From Polyangiaceae bacterium (GTDB taxonomy: Bacteria > Myxococcota_A > Polyangia > Polyangiales > Polyangiaceae): a DNA stretch of 64,000 nucleotides. The translations under genes and the position numbers were made by a program. The stretch spans positions 992,001-1,056,000 of the forward strand of contig JABTUA010000001.1 in NCBI GenBank assembly GCA_015075635.1, given 5' to 3'. Numbering within the stretch: position 1 is the stretch's first letter; every line of letters starts with the position of its first letter. This document shows, in pieces, positions 17,677-25,905 of this stretch. Below the pieces are notes generated by a model. That model was not told the origin of the DNA, did no database searches, and worked only from the letters and a program-made list of their open reading frames with translations.

Positions 17677-18526
17677 GCGGTGCCTCCTTCTTCGACATTG
17701 CTCGGTCGTACGCGGCCGAGAGCCGGCTCACCTCGTCCAAGAGCTCCGCGAGCTCTGGCACTTGGTTGTCGCGCTCGAGCAGCACCGGCACGGGTCCAAC
17801 CCGCTCCAGCGTCCACGTGAGGAGCTCGATCACCGGATCGACCACCGGCGCGCCGTGGGTGTCGAGGATCAGGCCCGACTCCGTGCGCGTGTGCCCAGCG
17901 ACGTGGATCTGGCGCACGCGCTCGAGCGGCAACGCCGCGATGAACTCCCGCGGGTCGAAGCCGTGGTTCTGCGCGTTGACCCAGACGTTGTTGACGTCGA
18001 GGAGCAGGCCCGCGTCGGCGCGCTCGAGCACCTCGCTGATGAAGTCGGCCTCCGGCAGCTCCCGCCGCCCGGGGTGGGCGTACCAGGTGATGTTCTCGAC
18101 GAGCATCGGCAGGTCGAGGAAGTCTCGCGTCTGGCGCAGGCGCTCGGCGGCGCGCCGTGCGTTGGCGCTGCTCTGCTTGAGCGGGATGAGCTCGTGCATG
18201 AGGCGCGGTCCGGCGCTCGACAGGCAGAGGTGGTCGCTGTGCCACGGCGTGCCGAGGCGGCGCGTCTCGGCGCGGAGCTCCGTCAGGTAGTCGTCGCCGG
18301 GTGGCTCGCTCGCGCCCACCGACAGCGTGAGCCCGTGGGTCACGATGGGGTAGCGCTCGGCGATGCTCGCGAGCGCGGCGGGGTAGTAGCCCCCGCGGCG
18401 CATGTAGTTCTCGGGGCAGACCTCGAAGAACGCGACGTCGAGCGCGGGCCCGTCGAGGACCTCCTCGAGGAACTCCCAGCGCAGGCCGAGGCCCACACCG
18501 GTCAGCCTCCGCTCCGCGCCCGGCAC
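17660..18526 (-). CDS. DUF692 multinuclear non-heme iron oxidative enzyme (MNIO), RiPP-modifying
   Basis: A 288-residue TIM-barrel-type enzyme. Conserved elements: GVGLGLRWEFLEEV (residues 10-23), FFEVCPENYM (33-42), HGLTLSVGASEP (64-75), HSDHLCLS (96-103), LVENITWY (142-149), LLLDVNNVWVNAQNHGFD (174-191), HVAGHTRTESGLILDTHGAP (208-227) and LLERDNQVPEL (249-259). The His/Glu/Asn/Asp residues in these blocks are the expected iron ligands. Characterised relatives (MbnB, HvfB, bufferin enzymes) oxidise Cys of a precursor to oxazolone/thioamide or thiooxazole. The GTG start at 18526 has AGGAG at 18531-18535 and follows the precursor stop after 14 bases. Some relatives have other substrates, so the exact chemistry is not fixed by sequence. 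Confidence 0.92.
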   Translation of the reverse strand: MPGAERRLTGVGLGLRWEFLEEVLDGPALDVAFFEVCPENYMRRGGYYPAALASIAERYPIVTHGLTLSVGASEPPGDDYLTELRAETRRLGTPWHSDHLCLSSAGPRLMHELIPLKQSSANARRAAERLRQTRDFLDLPMLVENITWYAHPGRRELPEADFISEVLERADAGLLLDVNNVWVNAQNHGFDPREFIAALPLERVRQIHVAGHTRTESGLILDTHGAPVVDPVIELLTWTLERVGPVPVLLERDNQVPELAELLDEVSRLSAAYDRAMSKKEAPLARSA

Positions 18527-18540
18527 GTCGCTCCTAGGGG

Positions 18541-18903
18541 TCAGCCGCAAGTGCCGGCGCCGCAACCCGCCTTGGCTCCGGCGGCCTTCTTGGTGGCGGG
18601 GGCCTTCTTCTTGGCCGCGGGCTTGGGGGCCGGCGCCGCGGTCGTGGTAGCCGCGGGTGCGGCGGGCGCCGCTTCGGTCGGGGCCGTCTCCTCTCCCGCC
18701 GGCTTTTCCGTGGCGACGCTCTCCCCGGCCGCAGGCTCGGCGGTCGCTTCCGACGCGGCCTCTTCGGGCGCGGACTCCGTCGCCGCAGGGACCTCCTTCG
18801 CCTCGACGGGGGACTCGGCGGGCGGGCTCGAGCCGCCGCAGGCGACGGCTCCGAGCGCGGCGAGGGTGGCTGCGATGTGGGTGAACGAGAGCTTGTGCGA
18901 CAT
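18541..18903 (-). CDS. Putative lipidated RiPP precursor ending in a Cys core (HvfA-like)
   Basis: A 120-residue protein directly upstream of the MNIO gene. Residues 1-22 form a lipoprotein signal ending LGAVAC (Cys22). Residues 25-110 are a low-complexity spacer, first acidic (Glu/Ala/Thr/Pro), then Pro/Ala- and Lys-rich (PKPAAKKKAPATKKAAGAK). The last ten residues are KAGCGAGTCG, with Cys114 and Cys119 in a C-x4-C pattern, like the CGEGKCG repeats of HvfA-type metallophore precursors. Apart from the lipobox Cys these are the only cysteines. A single core at the end of a tethered spacer suggests a membrane-anchored copper- or metal-binding tail made by the downstream enzymes. It could alternatively be an ordinary lipoprotein. 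Confidence 0.8.
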   Translation of the reverse strand: MSHKLSFTHIAATLAALGAVACGGSSPPAESPVEAKEVPAATESAPEEAASEATAEPAAGESVATEKPAGEETAPTEAAPAAPAATTTAAPAPKPAAKKKAPATKKAAGAKAGCGAGTCG

Positions 18904-18936
18904 TTCCTCTGGACTCCTTGACGGGGCGAAAGATAG

Positions 18937-18966
18937 CGGCTTTTGGCCTGGCCGGCCCGGCTTTTG
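18937..18966 (-). promoter_or_regulatory. Direct repeats upstream of the MNIO operon
   Basis: The 9-mer CGGCTTTTG occurs at 18937-18945 and again at 18958-18966, exactly 21 bp apart, in the 130-bp gap before the precursor gene (start at 18903). In the transcription direction this reads CAAAAGCCG twice. The two-turn spacing suggests a tandem binding site for a regulator or polymerase holoenzyme. No consensus was recognised. Confidence 0.35.
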
Positions 18967-19033
18967 TCCGGTTCCGGGACAGTTTGCCCCGCTGACCCAA
19001 GTACTTACGCACCAGCGGGCGTGGGGTTTCGGC

Positions 19034-19873
19034 TCAGGGCTTCACGAGGGCGGCGGTGGCGGACAGCGTCACTCGGGCGTTGGCGCCGACCTTGGTGCCG
19101 ATGAGCTTCATGCCCTGCGCCTGAAACACTCCGGCGGAATCCCGCGGCTTGATGTCGTGCGCGGCCAGCGTGACCACCACCGGACGCCGAGTCGTGAGCG
19201 CGATCCGCTCCGGCAGCGCGTCGGCGGTCGGGCGGGCGCCGTAGTCGAAGGCGACACGGATCGGGACCTCTACGTCGACGCGCACGCGATGCAAGAGCAG
19301 GTGGCCTTTCGCGGTCAGGGTCACGCTGCGGCGCTCCGCGCGCCGCTCCGCCCCCGCGTCGTCTTCGGGCAGCGCTGCCGGTTCCTCCGCGTCGGGCTCG
19401 GCCCGCTCCCGCCGCCCAGCATGAGCGCTCGGGCTGCTCGCGTCGGTCAGCGAGGTGATGGTGAAGACCGCCCAGCGCAGGCGCTCGCGGTCAGCCTCGG
19501 GGCGGGTCGCGCCGACGTCGAGCCAGTTCTGCGCATCCTGGCTACGCTCGTCGCTGCGGCCTGCGTCGCCATCCCCCTTGATCTCGATGCTGGCTACGTC
19601 CACCGCGAGCGTGCCGCGGCTCGCCGTCAGATCCGACAGGTTCACCGTGAGCTCGCCACGGCAGACGCGGAACGTACCGCGTGGCGTAGCTTCTTTGGCC
19701 TTGAGCTCGACCTTGGCTTCGCAGCGCTCGCTCACCACGTACTTCGCCGAGATCGCGGCGGCCGCGTCCGGCGGGTTCGCGAGCCAGGGCTCCTTGCGCT
19801 CCACGGGCGGGGGCTCTGGCTTCGAGCACGCGCCGAGCGCCAGCACGAGCCAGCCGAGCGCGCGTGCTCTCAT
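19034..19873 (-). CDS. Lipoprotein with YceI-like domain
   Basis: A 279-residue protein. The ATG at 19873 gives MRARALGWLVLALGAC, a lipoprotein signal with Cys16. After a short Pro/Glu linker the sequence resembles the YceI lipocalin-like fold that binds polyisoprenoids: RGTLAVDVASIEIKGDGD, NWLDVG, RLRWAVFTITSL, and then a second half with SVTLTAKGHLLLHRVRVDVE, RIALTTRRPVVVTLAAHD and KLIGTKVGANARVTLSATAA. Between them is an acidic/basic low-complexity insert (GRRERAEPDAEEPAALPEDD). Its start overlaps the stop of the outer-membrane gene by four bases (ATGA), so the two are translationally coupled. Confidence 0.75.
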   Translation of the reverse strand: MRARALGWLVLALGACSKPEPPPVERKEPWLANPPDAAAAISAKYVVSERCEAKVELKAKEATPRGTFRVCRGELTVNLSDLTASRGTLAVDVASIEIKGDGDAGRSDERSQDAQNWLDVGATRPEADRERLRWAVFTITSLTDASSPSAHAGRRERAEPDAEEPAALPEDDAGAERRAERRSVTLTAKGHLLLHRVRVDVEVPIRVAFDYGARPTADALPERIALTTRRPVVVTLAAHDIKPRDSAGVFQAQGMKLIGTKVGANARVTLSATAALVKP

Positions 19874-21351
19874 CGCCACACTCCGACGCTCAGGCCCCAG
19901 CTGAAGTAGTGGCGCGCTCCGTCGAGCGCAGCCGCAAGTCGCCACTCCGTGTCTTCGTCGAAGATCCCGAACGCGGTCCATGGGAACAGCTTCTGGTCGA
20001 AGCCCAGGGTCCCGTGCAAGCGCGCTTTGGCTCCCCGCGACTCGAAGCGCGTGGGCTCGCCGTAGCTGCCCGCGCGGAGCTTCAGCCAGTGCGGGACGAC
20101 CTCGGTTTCGACTCCCAGGCGAGGCGTGTACGTCGCCTTCCGCCCCGAGCGCTGCACCCTGCGCTCGATGAAGGACTCGACGCCCACGCTGTTTCTGACC
20201 GGACCGGTGATCAGGAGCGAGGTCGAGATCAGGACGTAGAACCGCTCCATCGCCTTGGCTCGCTGCCGCAGCCGCTCGCGCAACGTCCTGAGCGCCCGCT
20301 CGCGGTGCAACTCGTCCAGGCCCGCGTCGCTGGCGCTCTCCGCTTCCAAGGCCGCTTGGCGCGCGGCGGAGGGACGCTCGGCGGCGAGCGCCCGCTTCCG
20401 TCGCGCTCGCTCCAGCTCCTTCCAGCGCAGGTAGCGATCCAGCCGCGCCAGGGCCTCGTCGGGGTCGACCCAGCGCGGGTTGAGCGGGCGCGGCCCGAGC
20501 TGCAAGGCGAGCCCCACGTCGATGTCCCAGGGCAGCGTCACCTCGTTCGGCAGGTACAGGTCGATGCCGTTGCGGCTGACGACGCGGTCGCCGGCGGCGT
20601 CCTTCGGGACGTCCGCGCTGAGCTCGTTGGTGATCACCGCGGACCGGACGGCGACGCCGATTCGGTACGGATCTCCGTTCGGGCGGTACATCGTGCCGAG
20701 CTCCGCCGCCGCGCCTTCGATGTGGAACAGCTGCTTGGGCTCACCGGGCTCCGGAGCCTGGTTCTCGACCAGGAGCCCGGTGCCGCGGCTGCCCAGGCCG
20801 AGCAGGAACTGTCCGTCGAACCAGGAACGGGCGACCTGCAAGCGAACGCCGCCGAAGCGAGCGTTCAGGCCCAGGCTCTGCCCGTCCGCCGAGGCGACCT
20901 CGAACGTCGTGTAGTGAATCGACGCGCCCACACCCCAGCGACCGAGCTGGAGGTTTGCGGCGAGATCCAGGAACAAGGCGTCCGACTGCGACGCCGACAC
21001 GCTGGTGCGGTCGCCGCTGTTGAACAGATCGTTGCCGCTGACGGCCGCGGGGAAGGTCAGCCCGAAGCCGAGGTCGTAGTCCGTGTGGTCGAAGGAGTGG
21101 ACTGGGCGCATCGCCGGCGCCACGGGGTTCTGTGCGTTGCCGTCGACGCCCTCCGCGATGGCGACGTAGGCACCTGCCAGGCCGAGCACCCGCGTTCCGG
21201 CCAGCACGACGCCCTGGGTGAGATCGACTCGGTAGTCGCTGGTGGCAATCGTCGAGCCCTCCGGCCCGAGCGGACCCGCAGCCTGCGCAGTGGCTGCGGC
21301 GGTCAGCAGGGCGGCGAGAGCGCCGGCAGTTCCCAGGCGGCGGACGAGCAC
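19870..21351 (-). CDS. Outer-membrane beta-barrel-like protein
   Basis: A 493-residue protein starting at a GTG at 21351 (VLVRRLGTAGALAALLTAAA, a signal peptide ending near AQA-AGPLG). The body has alternating hydrophobic strands typical of outer-membrane barrels: LGLAGAYVAIAEG with PVAPAM (a FadL/PorV-like N-terminus), WGVGASIHYTTFEVAS, GVRLQVARSWFDGQFLLGLG, VGLALQLGPRPLNPRW. A charged helical insert (RWKELERARRKRALAAERPS, ~residues 300-370) interrupts it. The C-terminus ends in strands (HYFSWGLSVGVWR) with a terminal aromatic-x-Arg. The gene is divergent from the kinase at 21403, separated by 51 bases, and is coupled to the YceI-like lipoprotein. Confidence 0.78.
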   Translation of the reverse strand: MLVRRLGTAGALAALLTAAATAQAAGPLGPEGSTIATSDYRVDLTQGVVLAGTRVLGLAGAYVAIAEGVDGNAQNPVAPAMRPVHSFDHTDYDLGFGLTFPAAVSGNDLFNSGDRTSVSASQSDALFLDLAANLQLGRWGVGASIHYTTFEVASADGQSLGLNARFGGVRLQVARSWFDGQFLLGLGSRGTGLLVENQAPEPGEPKQLFHIEGAAAELGTMYRPNGDPYRIGVAVRSAVITNELSADVPKDAAGDRVVSRNGIDLYLPNEVTLPWDIDVGLALQLGPRPLNPRWVDPDEALARLDRYLRWKELERARRKRALAAERPSAARQAALEAESASDAGLDELHRERALRTLRERLRQRAKAMERFYVLISTSLLITGPVRNSVGVESFIERRVQRSGRKATYTPRLGVETEVVPHWLKLRAGSYGEPTRFESRGAKARLHGTLGFDQKLFPWTAFGIFDEDTEWRLAAALDGARHYFSWGLSVGVWR

Positions 21352-21402
21352 GGGGGCAGGATACTGCGCCCGAGCAGGAAGCGTGCAATAACGACCGGCG
21401 TC

Positions 21403-23034
21403 ATGCAGCTCGCCGGAGCGGTCATCGGGGGGGACTTCCGGGTGGAGCGGGAGCTCGCCCGCGGGGGCATGGGAGGGGTGTGGCTGGCGGAGCAGATCAG
21501 CACCGGCCAGAAGCGCGCACTGAAGATCATGCACCCGACGCTGATCGCGCAGGCGCGCATGCGCGAGCGCTTCGAGCAAGAGGCCCGGGTCGGCGCGCGC
21601 ATCCCCAGCGAGCACGTCGTCGAGGTGATCGCCGCCGGGGTGGACTCGGCCCTCGGCATTCCGTGGCTCGCCATGGAGCTCCTGCACGGCGAAGACCTGG
21701 GTCAGCTCTGCGCGCGCCGGGGCACGCTCGGGGCGCAGGAGATCGTGCCGATCTTTCGCCAGCTGTGCCACGCGCTCGCGGCGGCACACTCCGTGGGCAT
21801 CGTGCACCGCGACGTGAAGCCCGAGAACATCTTCCTCGCCGAGGTTCACAGCGCAGAGACGACCCGCCAGCTGAAGGTCCTCGACTTCGGCATTGCCAAG
21901 CTGGCGGCCGAGGCCAAGGAGAGCGGGACCGGGCAGGTCGGAACGCCGCTCTGGATGGCGCCGGAGCAGAGCGATCCTCGCGCCCAGATCACTCCTGCCG
22001 CCGACGTCTGGGCGCTGGGGCTCATCGCGTTCCGGTTGCTCACCGGACGGCACTACTGGCACGCGGCGAACGAGCCGGGCGCCGCGCTGAGCGCGCTGTT
22101 CCGCGAGACGCTGATGGACGTGTTGGTCCCGGCGTCGGAGCGAGCGCGGGAATACGGTGTCGAGCACCTGCTCCCGCCGGGCTTCGACGCTTGGTTCGCC
22201 CGTACCGTGGCGCGGGAGCCGGGCCAGCGCTTTCCCGAAGCGCACGCTGCGTTCGTTGCCTTCGAAGCGATGCTGAACGGAACGCTGCCGAGCCTGCCGG
22301 TGCCGACTCCGGCCCTCGCCAGCGGGTCGATGCCGGGGATCTCCGCGTCCCACCCGGTGAGCGCCTCGGCGCTGCCGCCGCGGCGTGCCTCGAAGGCCCC
22401 GCTCTTGATCTTGCTCGGGGCCGGATTGCTCTTGGTGGGCGGGGTTGCCATCGTCGCCGTCGGGGCGGGCGCGTGGCTCTACACCAGCGAGAGCCCCAGC
22501 GAGAGCTCCGCGGCCCAGGCGGGCGCAGCGACTCCCGCCGACCCGGCGCCGACGGGGGCGACCGCGAGCCCTGCGGAGCCCACTCTGGGGACCTCGTCGG
22601 CGTCGAACGCGAAGTCGCCGCGCTCGACGACCGCGACGAAGACGACCCCTGTCGTTGGCGACAAGGTCCCCGCGGCCGAGCCCTCGCCAACCCCGACCGA
22701 GGCTCCGGCCCCCGCGCCCACCCCCGCGCCGAGCGCCGCATCGAGCGGCGAGCTCAAGCCCATCGACGTCGCCGCCGTGCAGAAGAAGGTCAGCTCGGCG
22801 GCCGCCGCCGCGGCAGTCGCGTGCGCCCCGAACAAGACGCCCGGCGCGGCCAGCGAGACCTACACCGGCTCGTGTGGCTTTCGCCCCGACGGTTCGGGCA
22901 CCGGCAGCATGTCCGGCTCGGGTGGAGCGCAGGCCTGCGTACAAGGCAAGATGCTCTCGATCCGCATCGGGAAATACGCCCACCCGCAAGAGTGGCACGT
23001 CGAAACGTTCCCCTGGACCGTCACGGTCAAGTGA
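21403..23034 (+). CDS. Transmembrane Ser/Thr protein kinase
   Basis: A 543-residue protein from the ATG at 21403 (MQLAGAVIGGDFRVERELAR). Kinase domain ~residues 10-280: ARGGMGGVWLAEQ, Lys in RALKIM, HRDVKPENIFL, LDFGIAKL, WMAPEQSD. A short Pro/Ser linker leads to one membrane span (LLILLGAGLLLVGGVAIVAVGAGAW cut to its core, ~residues 328-355). A Ser/Thr/Pro-rich linker follows, then a periplasmic domain of ~100 residues (IDVAAVQKKVSSAAAAAAVAC, GSCGFRPDGSGTGSMS, EWHVETFPWTVTVK) with three Cys that is typical of an unknown myxobacterial extracellular domain. The frame stays open ~1.5 kb upstream, antisense to the outer-membrane gene; that part is not coding. Confidence 0.93.
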   Translation: MQLAGAVIGGDFRVERELARGGMGGVWLAEQISTGQKRALKIMHPTLIAQARMRERFEQEARVGARIPSEHVVEVIAAGVDSALGIPWLAMELLHGEDLGQLCARRGTLGAQEIVPIFRQLCHALAAAHSVGIVHRDVKPENIFLAEVHSAETTRQLKVLDFGIAKLAAEAKESGTGQVGTPLWMAPEQSDPRAQITPAADVWALGLIAFRLLTGRHYWHAANEPGAALSALFRETLMDVLVPASERAREYGVEHLLPPGFDAWFARTVAREPGQRFPEAHAAFVAFEAMLNGTLPSLPVPTPALASGSMPGISASHPVSASALPPRRASKAPLLILLGAGLLLVGGVAIVAVGAGAWLYTSESPSESSAAQAGAATPADPAPTGATASPAEPTLGTSSASNAKSPRSTTATKTTPVVGDKVPAAEPSPTPTEAPAPAPTPAPSAASSGELKPIDVAAVQKKVSSAAAAAAVACAPNKTPGAASETYTGSCGFRPDGSGTGSMSGSGGAQACVQGKMLSIRIGKYAHPQEWHVETFPWTVTVK

Positions 23035-23069
23035 CCCCGGCGTGGGGTCGCGCGTGATAGAACCGGCGC

Positions 23070-25076
23070 ATGCTCGGGCCGAGGTGGACGCTCCTGGTTC
23101 TGGTGTCGCTGACCGCGGGGTGCTCGGATGGCGAGGAGGTAGAGAAGAGCGGCGAGAGCATCTTCGTCGCTCCCGCTTCTCTCGACGAGCTCGCCGAAGA
23201 GACCTTCTTCGATCACCCTTGGCCCAGCGATCTGCGCAAGGAGAGCGACGGCACGGTCCGCTTCACGGGCTACCCGAACCCGCGCAAGAAGCCCATTCTG
23301 AAGGGCTACATCGAGTCGATGAAGGGCGTGCTCACGGGCTTCTCGCCGGCCGCGCCGGGGTTTCTGCGCTTCACGACGCCGCTCGCCCCGAGCTCGCTGC
23401 CCACGCCTCGAGCGTCGCTCGGCGACGACGCGGTCGTGCAGCTGATCGACGTCGACCCGGACTCGCCCGAGCGCGGAGCGCGCCAGCGCGTCGCGAGCTT
23501 CTTCCGCGCCGAGGAGGGCGCTTACTGGCAGCCGAACACCCTGGCCTTCATGCCGGCGTTGGGCTTCCCGTTGCGCCCGGGCACGCGCTACGCGCTGGTG
23601 GTCACCGAACGCGTGCGGGCGGCCGACGGCGGTCGCATCGAGCCCTCGCCGGACCTCCGAGCCGTGCTCGGCCATGACGACGCGAGCGGCCCGGCAGCGC
23701 TCGCCAAGTCGGCGCTGTCGGGCGCCCTCTCCGAGCTCGAGCAGGCCGGCGTCGCGAAGAGCTCGATCGTCCACTTGGCGGTGTTCACCACCGACGATCC
23801 GGTGGCCGAGACGGCGAAGATCCGCGACTTCGTCGTGGCGAGCTACCCGGAGCCGAAGATCCTGGATGGCACGCTGAAGAAGGCGGAGGAAGCCGGCTTC
23901 TACGACACCTACGAAGGACGCTACGGGCCCACGCCGAACTTTCAGCAGGGCAAGATCCCGTATGCCAAGTACGGCGACGGCGGCGCCCTCGCGTTCGACG
24001 CGGCGGGCGAGCCCGCGGTGCAGGACGACTTCGACCTGCGGTTCGCCCTCACCGTGCCCAAGGCAGCGGCCTGCCCGATGCCGGCGAGCGGCTACCCCAT
24101 CGTGCTCTACGCTCACGGCACTGGCGGCAACTACCGGAGCTTCATCGGTCCCAAGGACGAAGGCACCGCGCTCGCGAAGCGCTGCATCGCGACCATGGGC
24201 ATCGACCAGATCTTCCACGGCGACCGTCCCGGCGCCTCCGCCGGCACGCCGGAGCTCTTGTTTTTCAACGTCGAGAATCCGGTGGCCGCGCGCGCCAACG
24301 GCCCACAGTCCGCCATCGACGTGGTGCAGCAGGCGCGCCTGTTCACCAAGAGCAAGATCACCATTCCGGCGTCGATCAGCGGCGGCTCGGAGATCCGCTT
24401 CGACCCCGACAAGGTCGCGTTCATGGGCCACTCGCAGGGCGGGCTGAACGGTCCGCTGTTCCTGGCGGTGGACGACCAGACGCGCGGCGGCATGTTGAGC
24501 GGCTCCGGCAGCATGATCAGCATCGCGCTGCTCGAGAAGACCAAGCCCGTGGACGTCGCGGGTCTGGTCAAGACCGTGTTCCTCGGTCTGCTCGGCGACG
24601 AGACCGACGAGCTCAACCTGTTCCATCCGGCGATGTCGCTGGCGCAGAGCATCGTGGACCCCACCGACCCCATCCACTACGTGCCGATGCTCGTGCGGCG
24701 CCCGCGCGCGGGTTTTCTGCCGAAGCCGATGATGATGACCGAGGGCGTGAACGCCGATGGGTCCGGGGACAGCTACTCCCCGCCGCACGGCATCGAGGTG
24801 CAGGCCGTGGCCCTGGGCCTGCCGCCGCAGACGCCGGTCATCCACGAGATTGCAGAGCTGGCCTGGGCCGATCTCGAGCCGGTGACCATTCCGCCCCAGG
24901 GGCTGAGCGGAAACCTGGCTGGCGGAGCCGCCAGCGGCGTGCTCGCGCAGTGGACGGCCGACGACGCGAGCGACGGGCACTTCGTCATCTACGACATCCC
25001 CGCGGCCATGAACCAGGCGGCTGGCTTCCTCGAGAACCTGATGGCGGACCGAAAGGGCCTGGTCCCGGCACCCTGA
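23070..25076 (+). CDS. Alpha/beta-hydrolase lipoprotein, lipase/esterase-like
   Basis: A 668-residue protein with a lipoprotein signal (MLGPRWTLLVLVSLTAGC, Cys18). Residues ~35-260 form an N-terminal domain of the kind seen in large bacterial lipases (FFDHPWPSDLRKESDGTVRF, PLRPGTRYALVVTERVR). The hydrolase part has the oxyanion-hole strand YPIVLYAHGTGGNYRS (~residue 335), the nucleophile elbow VAFMGHSQGGLNGP (~residue 450, Ser in GHSQG) and a late HFVIYDIPAAMNQAAGFLEN region that may hold the His. Substrates are unknown; secreted esterases of predatory myxobacteria are a fair comparison. It follows the kinase at 21403 on the same strand with a 35-base gap. Confidence 0.85.
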   Translation: MLGPRWTLLVLVSLTAGCSDGEEVEKSGESIFVAPASLDELAEETFFDHPWPSDLRKESDGTVRFTGYPNPRKKPILKGYIESMKGVLTGFSPAAPGFLRFTTPLAPSSLPTPRASLGDDAVVQLIDVDPDSPERGARQRVASFFRAEEGAYWQPNTLAFMPALGFPLRPGTRYALVVTERVRAADGGRIEPSPDLRAVLGHDDASGPAALAKSALSGALSELEQAGVAKSSIVHLAVFTTDDPVAETAKIRDFVVASYPEPKILDGTLKKAEEAGFYDTYEGRYGPTPNFQQGKIPYAKYGDGGALAFDAAGEPAVQDDFDLRFALTVPKAAACPMPASGYPIVLYAHGTGGNYRSFIGPKDEGTALAKRCIATMGIDQIFHGDRPGASAGTPELLFFNVENPVAARANGPQSAIDVVQQARLFTKSKITIPASISGGSEIRFDPDKVAFMGHSQGGLNGPLFLAVDDQTRGGMLSGSGSMISIALLEKTKPVDVAGLVKTVFLGLLGDETDELNLFHPAMSLAQSIVDPTDPIHYVPMLVRRPRAGFLPKPMMMTEGVNADGSGDSYSPPHGIEVQAVALGLPPQTPVIHEIAELAWADLEPVTIPPQGLSGNLAGGAASGVLAQWTADDASDGHFVIYDIPAAMNQAAGFLENLMADRKGLVPAP

Positions 25077-25151
25077 CGCCGCTTGACTTTGCGCCGGTCG
25101 TTTGGGATATTCGGCCGGCGGGCCGGACAAGGCCCCCTGGAGGGTGGCGAG

Positions 25152-25706
25152 ATGAAGCTGGGGCTGGTGTTTTCTGGGGTTCTTCTTGGGTTGGTTGCGG
25201 TCGTTGCCTGCGGTGGCGACGACGGCGGCGGGTCCGGGAGCGGTGGCAGCAGCAGCGGCGGCGCCAGCTCCGGCGGCGGCGCTGGAGCGTCGGGCGCTGC
25301 GGGTAGCTCGAGCGGCGGAGCATCGAGCGGCGGAGCGTCGAGCGGCGGAGCGTCGAGCGGCGGGGCAGCGGGAACGTCGAGCGGTGGGGCGTCGAGCGGC
25401 GGCGCGGCGGGCGCGGGCAGCGATCTCGCCGAGTGCAAGGCCAAGGCGGCGACCAACCCCGATCCGGCTTGCGCCAACTGCGCCTGCGACAGCTGCCTCA
25501 CCGAGCTCAAGGCGTGCGAGGCCGACGCGACCTGCGTGGGGCTCCGGAACTGCGCCCAGAAGAACAACTGCTGCGACGAGATCTGCGTGCTCTTGAAGTG
25601 CGGCACGGAGCTTCAGGCAGCGGGCGGCGTGAACGGTCCGGGCACGACCAAGGCCAGCGCCGTGAAGGACTGTACCGTCAAGAACACCTGCAACTGCTGC
25701 AAGTAG
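25152..25706 (+). CDS. Lipoprotein with Ser/Gly repeat linker and Cys-rich C-terminal domain
   Basis: A 184-residue protein from the ATG at 25152, with GGAGGGTGG upstream. Signal MKLGLVFSGVLLGLVAVVAC (Cys20). Residues ~24-95 are almost only Gly, Ser and Ala, with several near-identical 15-bp DNA units (AGCGGCGGAGCGTCG type) at about 25311-25400. The C-terminal 90 residues have 14 or more cysteines (CANCACDSCLTELKAC, CVGLRNCAQKNNCCDEIC, CTVKNTCNCCK) in a compact disulfide or metal-binding domain. The same Gly linker plus Cys domain plan recurs elsewhere in this window (52953). The repeat tract is prone to length change by slippage. Confidence 0.8.
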   Translation: MKLGLVFSGVLLGLVAVVACGGDDGGGSGSGGSSSGGASSGGGAGASGAAGSSSGGASSGGASSGGASSGGAAGTSSGGASSGGAAGAGSDLAECKAKAATNPDPACANCACDSCLTELKACEADATCVGLRNCAQKNNCCDEICVLLKCGTELQAAGGVNGPGTTKASAVKDCTVKNTCNCCK

Positions 25707-25905
25707 GCGGGTCGCTCGACCCGCGTGAGCCCGCGCGAGACGGATATCGTCGCGAGACTGCCCGGGCGAGGCTGTGTGTGTCCATGTAGGTCGAGCGCGC
25801 GAGCGATCGGCCGGCCGATCTGCACTTTCGATCGCGAGCGGGATCGACAAGAGAGGTTTTTTTTGATCTAAGGCAAGCCCGAGTAAGAACGAAGACTCGG
25901 ACCCA
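25707..25905. other. Intergenic stretch with 16-bp palindrome and T-tract
   Basis: This 199-base gap has a perfect palindrome GATCGGCCGGCCGATC at 25805-25820 and an eight-T run at 25857-25864. The palindrome and the T-run are 36 bases apart, too far for one classical intrinsic terminator. The T-run lies only ~40 bases before the helicase start. No gene is seen here. Confidence 0.4.

Noticed and set aside
15173..17820. Long open frames in other phases across the MNIO and kinase genes
   Set aside because: They are shadows of the real genes, with low-complexity Arg/Gly/Pro composition and no domain signal.
19864..21402. Plus-strand extension of the kinase gene before 21403
   Set aside because: It lies antisense to a well-supported outer-membrane gene and has non-protein-like composition; the kinase starts naturally at 21403.
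25805..25864. Classical intrinsic terminator after the Cys-rich lipoprotein gene
   Set aside because: The palindrome and T-run are 36 bases apart and do not make one stem-plus-T structure.
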